Shown: positions 27,557 through 36,532 of the stretch, in pieces | Layout of the letters: each line of letters begins with the position of its first letter | Numbering within the stretch: position 1 is the stretch's first letter | NCBI RefSeq assembly: GCF_037963865.1 | Contig: NZ_CP150170.1 | Location: 3,410,001-3,474,000, forward strand | DNA length: 64,000 nt | Direction of reading: 5' to 3' | Source: Paenibacillus sp. FSL R10-2734 | GTDB taxonomy: Bacteria; Bacillota; Bacilli; Paenibacillales; Paenibacillaceae | The notes under the pieces: model-generated | Databases searched by the model: none | The model's input: the letters and a program-made list of their open reading frames with translations, nothing else | Told to the model about the DNA's origin: nothing | Made by a program: the position numbers and the translations under genes

Positions 27557-30172
27557 ATGACCATGTCGATCCCTACCTCTGTATTTTCATTGTCGCAGGA
27601 AACCTTAGCGTTCATTGAACAGAAGTTCCAGGCGAAGAAGCAGCTCGCCAGATCACGTGAGCAGCAGCTATTCCATGTATTCGAGTACGAGCTAACGGAA
27701 GAAGAACATTGGGCATTAAAGCTTCTCTTCGCATATATGCCAGCCAATGACTTGGCGGATTATAACGGAGAGATCTTCCTCAATCATGTAAGAACGATGC
27801 TGCAGATTCGCCGCGATATGCCGTGGCAAGTACCTGATCATTTATTTGTACATTTCGTGCTACCATATCGTGTGAATACCGAGAACATTGAAGAACATCG
27901 GCAAATTCTTCACGAACAGTTGGCGGAAAGAACACGTAATCTTCCCATGAAGGAAGCGATTCTAGAGGCCAATTACTGGTGCCACGAAGTGGCGACGTAC
28001 ATTGGGAGCGATCTGCGGACGATTTCACCATTAACGATGATGCGAAATGCACGCGGTCGTTGTGGGGAAGAATCTACGCTAGCTGTAGCAGCGCTTCGTA
28101 GTATCGGGATCCCTACACGTCAAGTGTATACCCCGCGTTGGGCGCATTGTGACGATAACCACGCATGGGTGGAGGCATGGGCTGATGGTGAATGGTATTT
28201 CATTGGGGCTTGTGAGCCGGAAGCGCGTCATAATCAAGGATGGTTTGGCCCACCAGTGCGCCGAGCCATGCTCATTAACACACGTATTTTCGCTAATTAT
28301 GAAGGACCCGAAGATATTACACTCGCAGATGAATGGTTTACTGAAATTAATGTACTAGAAAATTATGCGCCTACGAAGACAATTACGGTACATGTAAAAG
28401 ATGCATGCGGACAGCCCGTACACGCTGCAGAGGTGCAATTCCAGTTATATAACATGGCGGAATTTTACCCAATTGCCAGCATTCCGTCTAATGCACAGGG
28501 GGAAGCTTCGTTCAAGACAGGTCTTGGTGACCTCATCATTCGTGCAGCGAAGGACGGCATTTGGGGAGAAATGAAAATATCGATGGCTGATTGTGAGCAC
28601 ATTGAGCTTGTATTGAATCAAGAGGATCAGCCACTTGTAGGAACGATCGTTGACTATGATATGGTTCCACCACCAGCGCGTGAAGGCGAGGTCATGGAGG
28701 ACTTGTCCGAGGCACGGATAGAGCGACACAATAAGCGTTTGGAGGAAGGAATCGCGATTCGTACGAAGTATGAAGCGACGTTCGTGACAGAAGAAGCAGC
28801 TAGGGAGCTCGGGGTATCCGTTAGTCTACCAGCGGATCGAGTATGGGCTGTACTTCAGAAAGCACGCGGTAATAGTGCGGAGATCGTAGCATTTCTAAGC
28901 GAAGCAACACCCGTATATGGAGATTGGGCATTACGGTTATTGGAATGTGTTCATGACAAGGATCTCATCGATACATTCCTTCCAACCCTTACAGATCATG
29001 TGGCTGGCGCACTGGCGGTACGTGGTGAGCTCACGGAGGACGTCTTCATTCCCTACATTTTGTGTCCTCGCGTTCATTACGAGATGATTACACCGTACCG
29101 TACATTTTTCCAACAAGCCTTCACTTCAGAAGAAGTGGGATTGTTCCGTCAGGACCCAACGAAGCTTGTACAATTCATCGATGAAGCGTGGGATATATGG
29201 AATGATCTACCGAATTTGCAAGGGAAGGGTACGGCTGTTGGAACTTTCGAACTGCGTGTAGGAGATCGTAGCTCTCTCGATATTATGTTCGTATCCATAT
29301 GTCGTAGCCTAGGCATTCCAGCGCGACTGCATCCCATTGAAGCTAAGCCGCAATTTATGGTGAATGGTCATTTTGTGGATGCCCCATTTACGAAAGGTAT
29401 AGTTGGAAATGAGGCAGCAGTAGCGAACGGAACTCTAATTATTCTTCGTGATCAGGATGCAGCGTCAGACCAGCCAGCGGCTGCATACTATGAGAATTTT
29501 ACGATCGCTCGTCTGGAGAAAGGTTTTTATAAAACGTTAAGCTACCCGCACGGCGCCAATAACCTGTATGATACGCCCCTTGAGATGGAGCAGGGAGCAT
29601 ATCGTCTGACGACGGGGATTCGCTTGAAGGATGGAACCGTGCTGACCAAGCTCACCTATTTTGAAATGACAGAAGTCGAAGAGACGAAGCTGGTTATGAA
29701 GTATCGTCAAGCTACGCAGGACATTCCCGTGTATGGCAAGGTAGATCGATTCGAGAAGCTAGCTACATGGGATGGATCGGAGCAGATCTTCGCTGAGTTT
29801 CTGGGCAGTCAAGGCGCCTATGTCGCATGGCTGGAACCGGAACGGGAGCCTTCGAAGCACCTGCTTCGCGAGCTGTCGGAGTTGAAGCATGAGTTCGATA
29901 TGATAGATGCTCCTATCATTCTTGTGGTGGGTGACAAGCAATGGACAACTTCATTTCAACCAGCCGATTATCCGAATCTTCCAGCAAGGACATTATTTGT
30001 ACGTGATTCAACGTATCATCTATTACCTGAATTGTTTACAGTGGCCCAATCGAGTGAAGCGGGCTTCCCACATCTGATGATTCTAGATCGTGATGATCAG
30101 ATTCGTTATATGTCTTCGGGATATAAGATTGCAGCCAGTAAGGAAGCGATGCAAATTTTATCGAGGATGTGA
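27557..30172 (+). CDS. Multidomain transglutaminase-fold protein
   Basis: The protein is 871 aa. A transglutaminase core spans about residues 150-260 with a full triad: Cys169 in RGRCGEES, His202 in DNHAWVEAW and Glu220 in GACEPE. An Ig-like or carboxypeptidase-regulatory-like domain follows (about 275-355). A second transglutaminase-like domain (about 550-610) has lost its Cys (GDRSSLD) but keeps RSLGIPAR. The C-terminus resembles a thioredoxin fold without CxxC. There is no signal peptide. GAAGGAG overlaps the preceding stop codon. GRCGE also occurs at the catalytic Cys of eukaryotic cytosolic peptide:N-glycanase, which has this fold, so release of glycans from glycopeptides is an attractive guess. 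Protease or amidase activity is the alternative. Confidence 0.85.
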   Translation: MTMSIPTSVFSLSQETLAFIEQKFQAKKQLARSREQQLFHVFEYELTEEEHWALKLLFAYMPANDLADYNGEIFLNHVRTMLQIRRDMPWQVPDHLFVHFVLPYRVNTENIEEHRQILHEQLAERTRNLPMKEAILEANYWCHEVATYIGSDLRTISPLTMMRNARGRCGEESTLAVAALRSIGIPTRQVYTPRWAHCDDNHAWVEAWADGEWYFIGACEPEARHNQGWFGPPVRRAMLINTRIFANYEGPEDITLADEWFTEINVLENYAPTKTITVHVKDACGQPVHAAEVQFQLYNMAEFYPIASIPSNAQGEASFKTGLGDLIIRAAKDGIWGEMKISMADCEHIELVLNQEDQPLVGTIVDYDMVPPPAREGEVMEDLSEARIERHNKRLEEGIAIRTKYEATFVTEEAARELGVSVSLPADRVWAVLQKARGNSAEIVAFLSEATPVYGDWALRLLECVHDKDLIDTFLPTLTDHVAGALAVRGELTEDVFIPYILCPRVHYEMITPYRTFFQQAFTSEEVGLFRQDPTKLVQFIDEAWDIWNDLPNLQGKGTAVGTFELRVGDRSSLDIMFVSICRSLGIPARLHPIEAKPQFMVNGHFVDAPFTKGIVGNEAAVANGTLIILRDQDAASDQPAAAYYENFTIARLEKGFYKTLSYPHGANNLYDTPLEMEQGAYRLTTGIRLKDGTVLTKLTYFEMTEVEETKLVMKYRQATQDIPVYGKVDRFEKLATWDGSEQIFAEFLGSQGAYVAWLEPEREPSKHLLRELSELKHEFDMIDAPIILVVGDKQWTTSFQPADYPNLPARTLFVRDSTYHLLPELFTVAQSSEAGFPHLMILDRDDQIRYMSSGYKIAASKEAMQILSRM

Positions 30173-30176
30173 AAGG

Positions 30177-31214
30177 ATGGATCAACAAATGATTGTAGCA
30201 GGCTACGTGAGTGATTCCAAATTACCTGAGCTAACGCGCGACCACGTGATGAAGCTGACGCATATGAACGTTGCCTTCGGTTATGTGTTGGATGATCAGA
30301 TTACAACGGCACATTTGCAATATACGAACCAGTTGCACGAGATTAAAGCGATGAATCCGAACATACAGCTGCTGCTCTCTGTTGGCGGATGGGGAAATGG
30401 GGGCTTCTCCGAGGCGGCATCTACCGAAGAAGGACGTCAGAAATTCGCAGCTTCGGCTGTACGAGTAGTAACAGAACTTCCATTCGATGGTGTCGATCTG
30501 GACTGGGAATATCCCTGCTACAGTGAAGCCAATATTGCCTCGTCACCGGATGATAAACGTCATTTTACGCTGCTGTTGAAGACCATTCGAGAAGCGTTAG
30601 ATATGAAAGGTGCAGCTGAGGGCAGGCATTACTTGCTTACGATCGCTGCAGGAGCAGATCAATATTATATCGATGGTACAGAGATGGATCAAGTACAACA
30701 ATATTTAGATTTTGTTCAATTGATGACCTACGATATGCGTGGAGGATTCCAGATTCTAACGGGACATCACACCAATCTGTACAATTCAACGGGAGATTTG
30801 TTCCGAATTAGTACAGAAGCATCCGTCAATATGTTCATGCAGGCAGGTGTACCCCGAGAGAAAATCGTCATTGGCGTAGCATTCTATTCCCGGATGTGGA
30901 AGCAGGTGCCGAACAGGAATGATGGATTTCTACAAATGGCGGGTACAACAGGAGGTTATGGTCCGGAATATACAGAACTTCTAGCCTATTATATCGACAA
31001 GAATGGGTTCACACGTCATTGGGATGATGAGGCCAAAGCGCCACATTTATTTAATGGAGATACGTTTATTTCCTATGATGACGTGGAATCGATCACACAT
31101 AAATGTGAATATGTCCAACGTGAAAAGCTTGCGGGTGCGATGTTCTGGGAGTACAGCTGCGACAAGACACATACACTGCTCGATGCGATGTATGCAGGCC
31201 TATCGAGAGACTGA
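30177..31214 (+). CDS. GH18 glycosidase (chitinase / endo-N-acetylglucosaminidase-like)
   Basis: The protein of about 345 aa is a single GH18 barrel. SVGGWGNGGFSEA is the second-strand motif, and FDGVDLDWEYP carries the full DxxDxDxE signature with catalytic Glu111; Asp107 and Asp109 support the substrate-assisted mechanism. QLMTYDMRGG and MFWEYSCD are the late barrel motifs. The ATG at 30177 lies 4 bases after the previous stop. There is no signal peptide or binding module. Intracellular GH18 enzymes next to mannosidases often split the GlcNAc-GlcNAc core of N-glycans; chitooligosaccharide hydrolysis is the alternative. It appears translationally coupled to the transglutaminase-fold gene. 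Confidence 0.9.
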   Translation: MDQQMIVAGYVSDSKLPELTRDHVMKLTHMNVAFGYVLDDQITTAHLQYTNQLHEIKAMNPNIQLLLSVGGWGNGGFSEAASTEEGRQKFAASAVRVVTELPFDGVDLDWEYPCYSEANIASSPDDKRHFTLLLKTIREALDMKGAAEGRHYLLTIAAGADQYYIDGTEMDQVQQYLDFVQLMTYDMRGGFQILTGHHTNLYNSTGDLFRISTEASVNMFMQAGVPREKIVIGVAFYSRMWKQVPNRNDGFLQMAGTTGGYGPEYTELLAYYIDKNGFTRHWDDEAKAPHLFNGDTFISYDDVESITHKCEYVQREKLAGAMFWEYSCDKTHTLLDAMYAGLSRD

Positions 31215-31238
31215 AATGATGCGCCCCATTCAATTAGT

Positions 31239-31276
31239 TAACAAACATGATTTCCTAGTCAACAAACGTTAGATTA
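31239..31276. promoter_or_regulatory. Shared 38-bp regulatory block with two AACAAAC repeats (copy 2)
   Basis: AACAAAC heptamers start at 31240 and 31261, 21 bp apart, in a block matching 36 of 38 bases with 17298-17335. It lies 118 bp before the GH130 ATG in the largest gap of the enzyme run. This indicates an internal, co-regulated promoter at this point. TAGACT about 13 bases after the block and TATCAT 15 bases later could be promoter elements, but the spacing is short. Confidence 0.7.
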
Positions 31277-31393
31277 CGAATAAATAGACTTTTAATGCGC
31301 TTTATTATCATTTACAGTATGGGGGAAAGGTTGGACTCAATCGTTGAGGACAGGCCGTAGACTACATTCAAAGACGTGGGAGGAGTTTAGGAA

Positions 31394-32380
31394 ATGAGCA
31401 AAATTATTGGTGAGGCACTACCAAATATGCCGTGGCAGGATAAGCCGAGTGGCTATAATGCCCCAGTGTGGCGGTATACTCAAAATCCGATTATTCAGCG
31501 TGATGCACAGGTGAACTCGAACAGTATTTTTAATTCTGCGGTGATTCCGTTCGAAGGTGGATTTGCAGGGGTGTTCCGCTGTGACTCTAGATCCGTAAGT
31601 ATGGATATATTCGCTGGCTTTAGTCAGGACGGGCTACATTGGGAAATTAATGAGCAACCGCTCCAATTCGAAGGTGACGAATATGTAACGAAGCGGGAAT
31701 ATCGCTACGATCCGCGCGTGTGCAAAATCGAGGATAAATATTATATTTCATGGTGTAACGGGTATCATGGACCAACGATTGGTCTTGCTTATACGTATGA
31801 TTTCAAAACATTTCATCAATTGGAAAACGCTTTCTTGCCATATAACCGTAATGGAGTGCTCTTCCCACGCTTAATAAATGGCAAGTATGCCATGATAAGC
31901 CGTCCAAGTGATACAGGCCATACGCCATTTGGAGATATTTTCTTTAGTGAGAGTCCAGATCTAACGTATTGGGGTAAACATCGTTATGTGATGGGGACGA
32001 TTAATTCAGATGCATCCGCATGGCAATCGAAGAAAATTGGTCCAGGGCCGGTTCCGATTGAAACCGATCGTGGTTGGTTGTTGATCTATCATGGTGTCAT
32101 TAATACATGTAACGGGTTCGTATATCGTATGGGCGCGGCATTATTAGATCTACACGAACCATGGAAGGTGCTCGCACGATCACGGAATTACATTCTTGGA
32201 CCAGAAACATTGTATGAGTGTGTAGGAGATGTACCGAATGTCACTTTCCCTTGTGCCGCATTGTCAGATAGCGAGACAGGTCGCATTGCCATTTACTATG
32301 GTTGTGCCGATACCGTAACAGGCGTGGCATTTACAACAGTGGATGAGCTGCTGGACTATATGGATAAGTATCCGCTGTAA
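31394..32380 (+). CDS. GH130 beta-mannoside phosphorylase
   Basis: The 328-aa protein is of the GH130 family, which splits beta-mannosides with phosphate and gives alpha-mannose-1-phosphate. It is a five-bladed propeller by family; YRYDPRVCKIEDKYYISW contains the predicted catalytic Asp, and GPGPVPIETDRGWLLIYHGV and FPCAALSD are family hallmarks. The closest-looking group acts on Man-beta-1,4-GlcNAc, the N-glycan core disaccharide, which fits the neighbouring GH18, GH125 and GH38. GGGAGGAG precedes the ATG. It begins the second half of the enzyme run, behind its own AACAAAC block. No phosphomannomutase is in the window. Confidence 0.9.
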   Translation: MSKIIGEALPNMPWQDKPSGYNAPVWRYTQNPIIQRDAQVNSNSIFNSAVIPFEGGFAGVFRCDSRSVSMDIFAGFSQDGLHWEINEQPLQFEGDEYVTKREYRYDPRVCKIEDKYYISWCNGYHGPTIGLAYTYDFKTFHQLENAFLPYNRNGVLFPRLINGKYAMISRPSDTGHTPFGDIFFSESPDLTYWGKHRYVMGTINSDASAWQSKKIGPGPVPIETDRGWLLIYHGVINTCNGFVYRMGAALLDLHEPWKVLARSRNYILGPETLYECVGDVPNVTFPCAALSDSETGRIAIYYGCADTVTGVAFTTVDELLDYMDKYPL

Positions 32381-32430
32381 CGACATCATCAGATGCAATG
32401 ACAGAATTTCAATTGTAGAGGAGCTTATCA

Positions 32431-33750
32431 ATGGAACAGTTTAGATTACCCAAAATTACGATGCCATCCTTAACCTTGCCACAATCGATTCAAGAAGTTC
32501 TACAAGAAGCAGAAGAGAAGCTTGCGCATCGACCGAAGCTACTTCAGCTATTTAAGAACTGCTTCCCGAATACTTTGGAAACGACGACGAAATTAAAAGA
32601 GGATGGAACGACTTTTGTCATCACAGGAGACATTCCAGCTTGTTGGTTACGGGATTCGGTAGAGCAGGTCATTCATTATGTACCGTTTGCCAAAGAGGAC
32701 GAAGCTCTTCAACGCATTCTTAAAGGCTTAGTAAAGCGTCATATACAGTACATTCATATTGATCCATACGCGAATGCATTTAATGAATCTGCGAATGATT
32801 GGCATTGGAATACGACGGATATAACAGACATGTCCCCTTGGGTATGGGAGCGTAAATTTGAAATTGACTCCTTATGTTTCTCGATGCGGCTTGCTTATGC
32901 GCTATGGAAGGAAACAGGGATTACAGATATATTCGATGCTGGGTTCAAATCGGCTATGCGTATTATGTATAACTTGTTCATCACAGAACAGCGTCACTTT
33001 GAAGAATCGCCATATCGCTTCACTCGAAATAACGGTATTCCTGAGGATTCCTTACGAAATAAAGGTCTTGGAATGCCTGTCAACTATACAGGAATGGTGT
33101 GGTCAGGCTTCCGCTCAAGCGATGATGTATGCGAATTCCACTACAACATTCCAGGAAATATGTTCGCGGTGGTTACACTTCGCCAAATGCAGGAATTTGC
33201 GGAGTGGGTATTCCGTGATATGGAATTTTTGCAAGAGTTGAAGGATTTAGAAGCAGATATCGATCATGGGATCAAAACATACGGTATTTATCGTCATCCG
33301 CAATTCGGACCGATTTATGCTTTTGAGACGGATGGCTATGGTAACCACTGTCTCATGGATGATGCGGGAACACCGGGATTGATTTCGATTCCTTACTTGG
33401 GCTATTGCACAACTGAGGATGAAATCTATCAGAACACGAGAAGATTTGTGTTATCCAAGGAAAACCCTTATTACTTTGAAGGTAAAGTAGCAAAAGGTAT
33501 TGGTAGTCCACATACACCGGCAGGTTATGTTTGGCATTTGTCACTATCTATGCAAGGGCTCACAGCAACGACAGCAGAAGAGAAGCTAGCGATGATCGAG
33601 TTACTGGAGAAGACGGATGCGGATACAGGCTATATGCATGAAGGATTCCATTCTGACGATCCAACGATTTTCACAAGAAAATGGTTTGCTTGGTCGAATA
33701 GCTTGTTCTCTCAACTCGTGTACAAGGCGATGCAGGAAGGTATCTTGTAG
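32431..33750 (+). CDS. GH125 exo-alpha-1,6-mannosidase
   Basis: The 439-aa protein is a member of the (alpha/alpha)6 GH125 family of inverting exo-alpha-1,6-mannosidases. Hallmarks are CWLRDSVEQV near residue 70, the FNESANDWHWNTTD stretch, NYTGMVWSGFRSSDD, LMDDAGTPGLISIPYLGY and the C-terminal HEGFHSDDPTIFTRKWFAW. The last includes the Glu that is likely the general base. There is no signal peptide. It would trim the alpha-1,6-mannose arm of an N-glycan after GH38 action. GAGGAGC precedes the ATG, and the gene is 50 bp after GH130. Confidence 0.95.
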   Translation: MEQFRLPKITMPSLTLPQSIQEVLQEAEEKLAHRPKLLQLFKNCFPNTLETTTKLKEDGTTFVITGDIPACWLRDSVEQVIHYVPFAKEDEALQRILKGLVKRHIQYIHIDPYANAFNESANDWHWNTTDITDMSPWVWERKFEIDSLCFSMRLAYALWKETGITDIFDAGFKSAMRIMYNLFITEQRHFEESPYRFTRNNGIPEDSLRNKGLGMPVNYTGMVWSGFRSSDDVCEFHYNIPGNMFAVVTLRQMQEFAEWVFRDMEFLQELKDLEADIDHGIKTYGIYRHPQFGPIYAFETDGYGNHCLMDDAGTPGLISIPYLGYCTTEDEIYQNTRRFVLSKENPYYFEGKVAKGIGSPHTPAGYVWHLSLSMQGLTATTAEEKLAMIELLEKTDADTGYMHEGFHSDDPTIFTRKWFAWSNSLFSQLVYKAMQEGIL

Positions 33751-33769
33751 TGAGAGGGGGAGCAATGGC

Positions 33770-36508
33770 ATGACGAAGAAAAGAACGGCACATATCGTTT
33801 CCCATTCGCACTGGGATCGTGAATGGTATTTACCCTATGAGAAGCATCATGTTCGTCTCGTTCAATTGGTAGATAGTTTGCTAGATCGGTTGGACGAGGA
33901 GTCAGAATTTCGTAGCTTTTTCATGGATGGGCAGACGATCATTCTCGAGGATTATCTTCAAGTTAGACCGGATCAGAAGGAGCGGCTGTTGCGTCATATT
34001 CAAAATGGTCGAATCCTTATTGGTCCATGGTATATATTGCAGGATGCGTTCCTCACCAGTAGTGAAGCCAATGTAAGAAATATGCAGATCGGTCATCAAG
34101 ATGCACTGAAGTATGGGGAAGTATCCAAAATTGGATACTTTCCTGATACCTTCGGGTTGTGTGGACAGACACCACAGCTGATGCAGCAGTCAGGTATTCA
34201 GAACGCCTTCTTCGGACGTGGTGTGAAGCCGACGGGCTTCAACAATGAGGTATCGGATGGAGATTATGAATCGTCTTACTCCGAATTGATCTGGGAAGGC
34301 CCAGATGGCTCCAAGGTACTCGGTATTCTATTTGCGAATTGGTACTCGAATGGAAATGAAGTCCCAGTAGATCCGGTAGAAGCCAAGGCATATTGGGATC
34401 GGAAGCTAGCGGATGCGGAAAAATATGCATCGACGAGCGAGCTACTATATATGAACGGCTGTGATCACCAGCCAGCTCAGCTGGACTTGCCGGAAGCCAT
34501 TCGGACAGCTAGTGAACTCTATCCAGACACGGAGTTTATTCACTCCAATTTCAATGATTATCTGAATGCACTGCATCGTTCACTTGATTGTGAATTATCA
34601 ACCGTCCAAGGTGAGCTTCGAAGTCAGCGTACAGATGGATGGGGAACGTTAGTGAATACGGCCTCCTCTCGTGTGTATTTGAAGCAAATGAACCAGCAGG
34701 GTCAGACATTGCTCGAGAAGGTTGCTGAGCCGTTATCTGCTTATGCTCATCAGTTGGGACATGCGTATCCACATCACTTATTCACTTATGCATGGAAGAC
34801 GCTCATGCAGAATCATCCGCATGATAGTATTTGTGGCTGTAGTGTGGATGAGGTACATCGTGAGATGGTAACGCGATTCGACAAGAGCCGTCACGTTACA
34901 GAATCTATTGTACAGAACAGTATGGAGACGATCGCAAATCATGTGGATACATCATGCTTCGCCGAATACGGGGATCACGCATGTCCATTCATTGTGTTTA
35001 ATACGACAGGCCATGACCGCAGTGGGGTAGTTACGGTGGAGCTGGATATTGCTCGTATCTATTTCCGGGAAGGCGAAACGATCGAGAAGATGCGTAATCA
35101 GATGACATCGCACGAGATTCATCCTCATCGCGTGATTGATCATGGTGGGCGTCAGCTAGAATATCAGCTAACCGATCTGGGGCTCCACTTTGGTTATGAC
35201 TTGCCTGATGATAAATTTCGTCAGCCGTATTTCTCACGCCGTGTTCGATTAGAGCTTCATGTCGAAGCAGTTCCTGCAAATGGTCATCAAGTTTATGCCT
35301 GGATGGAGGATGTAGTAGAGAGACCACATTCTGAAATAAAGGAAAGCTCGCTACTTCATGAACGGACGCTAGAGAATGAGTTTATTGCTGCACGGATTGA
35401 AGATAATGGCTCGATCACATTAACGGATAAGGCAAATGGTAAAGTATATCGCGGTCTCGGTATTTATGAGAATAGCGGCGATATCGGAAATGAATACATG
35501 TATTGTCAGCCGAAGAATACGAACGTATTGACGACAGAAGCGCTTATAGCTGATATTTCTATCGTATCCGATCAGCCATACGCATGTACGGTACAAATCG
35601 TTCATGATTGGGACATTCCAGTAAGTGCGGATGAATTGCTCGCAGCAGAGCAGCAAGGCATCGTGTGGTTCCCGAGTCGTCAGGCTGGACGTTCAACCGA
35701 AACCGTGAAGCTCCATATAACAACGACTGTAACGCTTGAGAAATATAGTAAGGGACTTCAAGTGAAGAGCTCCTTCGATAATCAAGCGAAGGATCATCGC
35801 ATCAGAATGCTGTTCCCAACGGATCTCGTCAGCGATGTGCATCAGGCGGATTCGATGTTTGAGATCGCAACACGAAGCACAGAACCTTCGAGTGAGTGGA
35901 CGAACCCAGACAATAGTCAACATCAGCAAGCGTTCGTTAGTGTGAAGGACGACGTGACGGGCTTAACCATCGCTAATAAAGGGTTAAATGAATACGAAGT
36001 GTTACGTGATGGACGGAATACGATTGCCGTTACATTGCTACGCTGCACAGGTGAGCTTGGAGATTGGGGCGTCTTCTACACACCAGAAGCACAATGTCTA
36101 GGTCCTGCTCAGGCGGAGCTCATGATTATTCCACATGGTTCTGCGGTAGCTGAAGAAGCGTATGCGCTTGCCTATCAATATCAAATACCATGGATGACTG
36201 TATCGACAGATATTCATAATGGTAGTCTTCAGCCGAAACATCAATGGTTGCAGGCGAGTGGAAATGACATGCAGCTCTCTTCCGTGAAGGTAGCTGAAGC
36301 AACGGGTGATCTTGCGATTCGTTGGTTCAACATGACCACTTCACCAACGACTTTAGCCTTCGAACCTCGTATGAACTATAGTCAGGCGTATAAAAGTAAT
36401 ATACTCGAATCACATGAGGAAGCGCTTACGGCCGATTCAAACGCTGTCATCCAGCTTGAAGTAAAGGCGGCCGAGATCGTAACTGTTGTTCTTAATAAAT
36501 CGATATGA
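33770..36508 (+). CDS. GH38 alpha-mannosidase
   Basis: This 912-aa protein has the metal-site motif SHSHWDREW (His14 and Asp16 as ligands) and the nucleophile Asp126 in GYFPDTFGLCGQ. QNHPHDSICGCSVDEVH carries the third metal-site His region. Two beta-sandwich domains follow the barrel, as usual in GH38. GAGAGGGGGAGC lies 9 bases before the ATG at 33770; the longer frame overlaps GH125 in another frame and is not used. It is cytoplasmic, with no signal peptide. It resembles the MngB-type bacterial mannosidases more than the 1050-aa enzyme at 41337, so the two probably cut different alpha-mannose linkages. Confidence 0.94.
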   Translation: MTKKRTAHIVSHSHWDREWYLPYEKHHVRLVQLVDSLLDRLDEESEFRSFFMDGQTIILEDYLQVRPDQKERLLRHIQNGRILIGPWYILQDAFLTSSEANVRNMQIGHQDALKYGEVSKIGYFPDTFGLCGQTPQLMQQSGIQNAFFGRGVKPTGFNNEVSDGDYESSYSELIWEGPDGSKVLGILFANWYSNGNEVPVDPVEAKAYWDRKLADAEKYASTSELLYMNGCDHQPAQLDLPEAIRTASELYPDTEFIHSNFNDYLNALHRSLDCELSTVQGELRSQRTDGWGTLVNTASSRVYLKQMNQQGQTLLEKVAEPLSAYAHQLGHAYPHHLFTYAWKTLMQNHPHDSICGCSVDEVHREMVTRFDKSRHVTESIVQNSMETIANHVDTSCFAEYGDHACPFIVFNTTGHDRSGVVTVELDIARIYFREGETIEKMRNQMTSHEIHPHRVIDHGGRQLEYQLTDLGLHFGYDLPDDKFRQPYFSRRVRLELHVEAVPANGHQVYAWMEDVVERPHSEIKESSLLHERTLENEFIAARIEDNGSITLTDKANGKVYRGLGIYENSGDIGNEYMYCQPKNTNVLTTEALIADISIVSDQPYACTVQIVHDWDIPVSADELLAAEQQGIVWFPSRQAGRSTETVKLHITTTVTLEKYSKGLQVKSSFDNQAKDHRIRMLFPTDLVSDVHQADSMFEIATRSTEPSSEWTNPDNSQHQQAFVSVKDDVTGLTIANKGLNEYEVLRDGRNTIAVTLLRCTGELGDWGVFYTPEAQCLGPAQAELMIIPHGSAVAEEAYALAYQYQIPWMTVSTDIHNGSLQPKHQWLQASGNDMQLSSVKVAEATGDLAIRWFNMTTSPTTLAFEPRMNYSQAYKSNILESHEEALTADSNAVIQLEVKAAEIVTVVLNKSI

Positions 36509-36532
36509 GCACCAAGTAGAGGAGAATAAAAG

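Noticed and set aside
33617..33769. N-terminal extension of the 912-aa GH38 protein
   Set aside because: It is the out-of-frame end of GH125; the ATG at 33770 has a good ribosome site.
35031..35327. 98-aa minus-strand open frame inside GH38
   Set aside because: It is a shadow of the strongly supported GH38 frame on the other strand.
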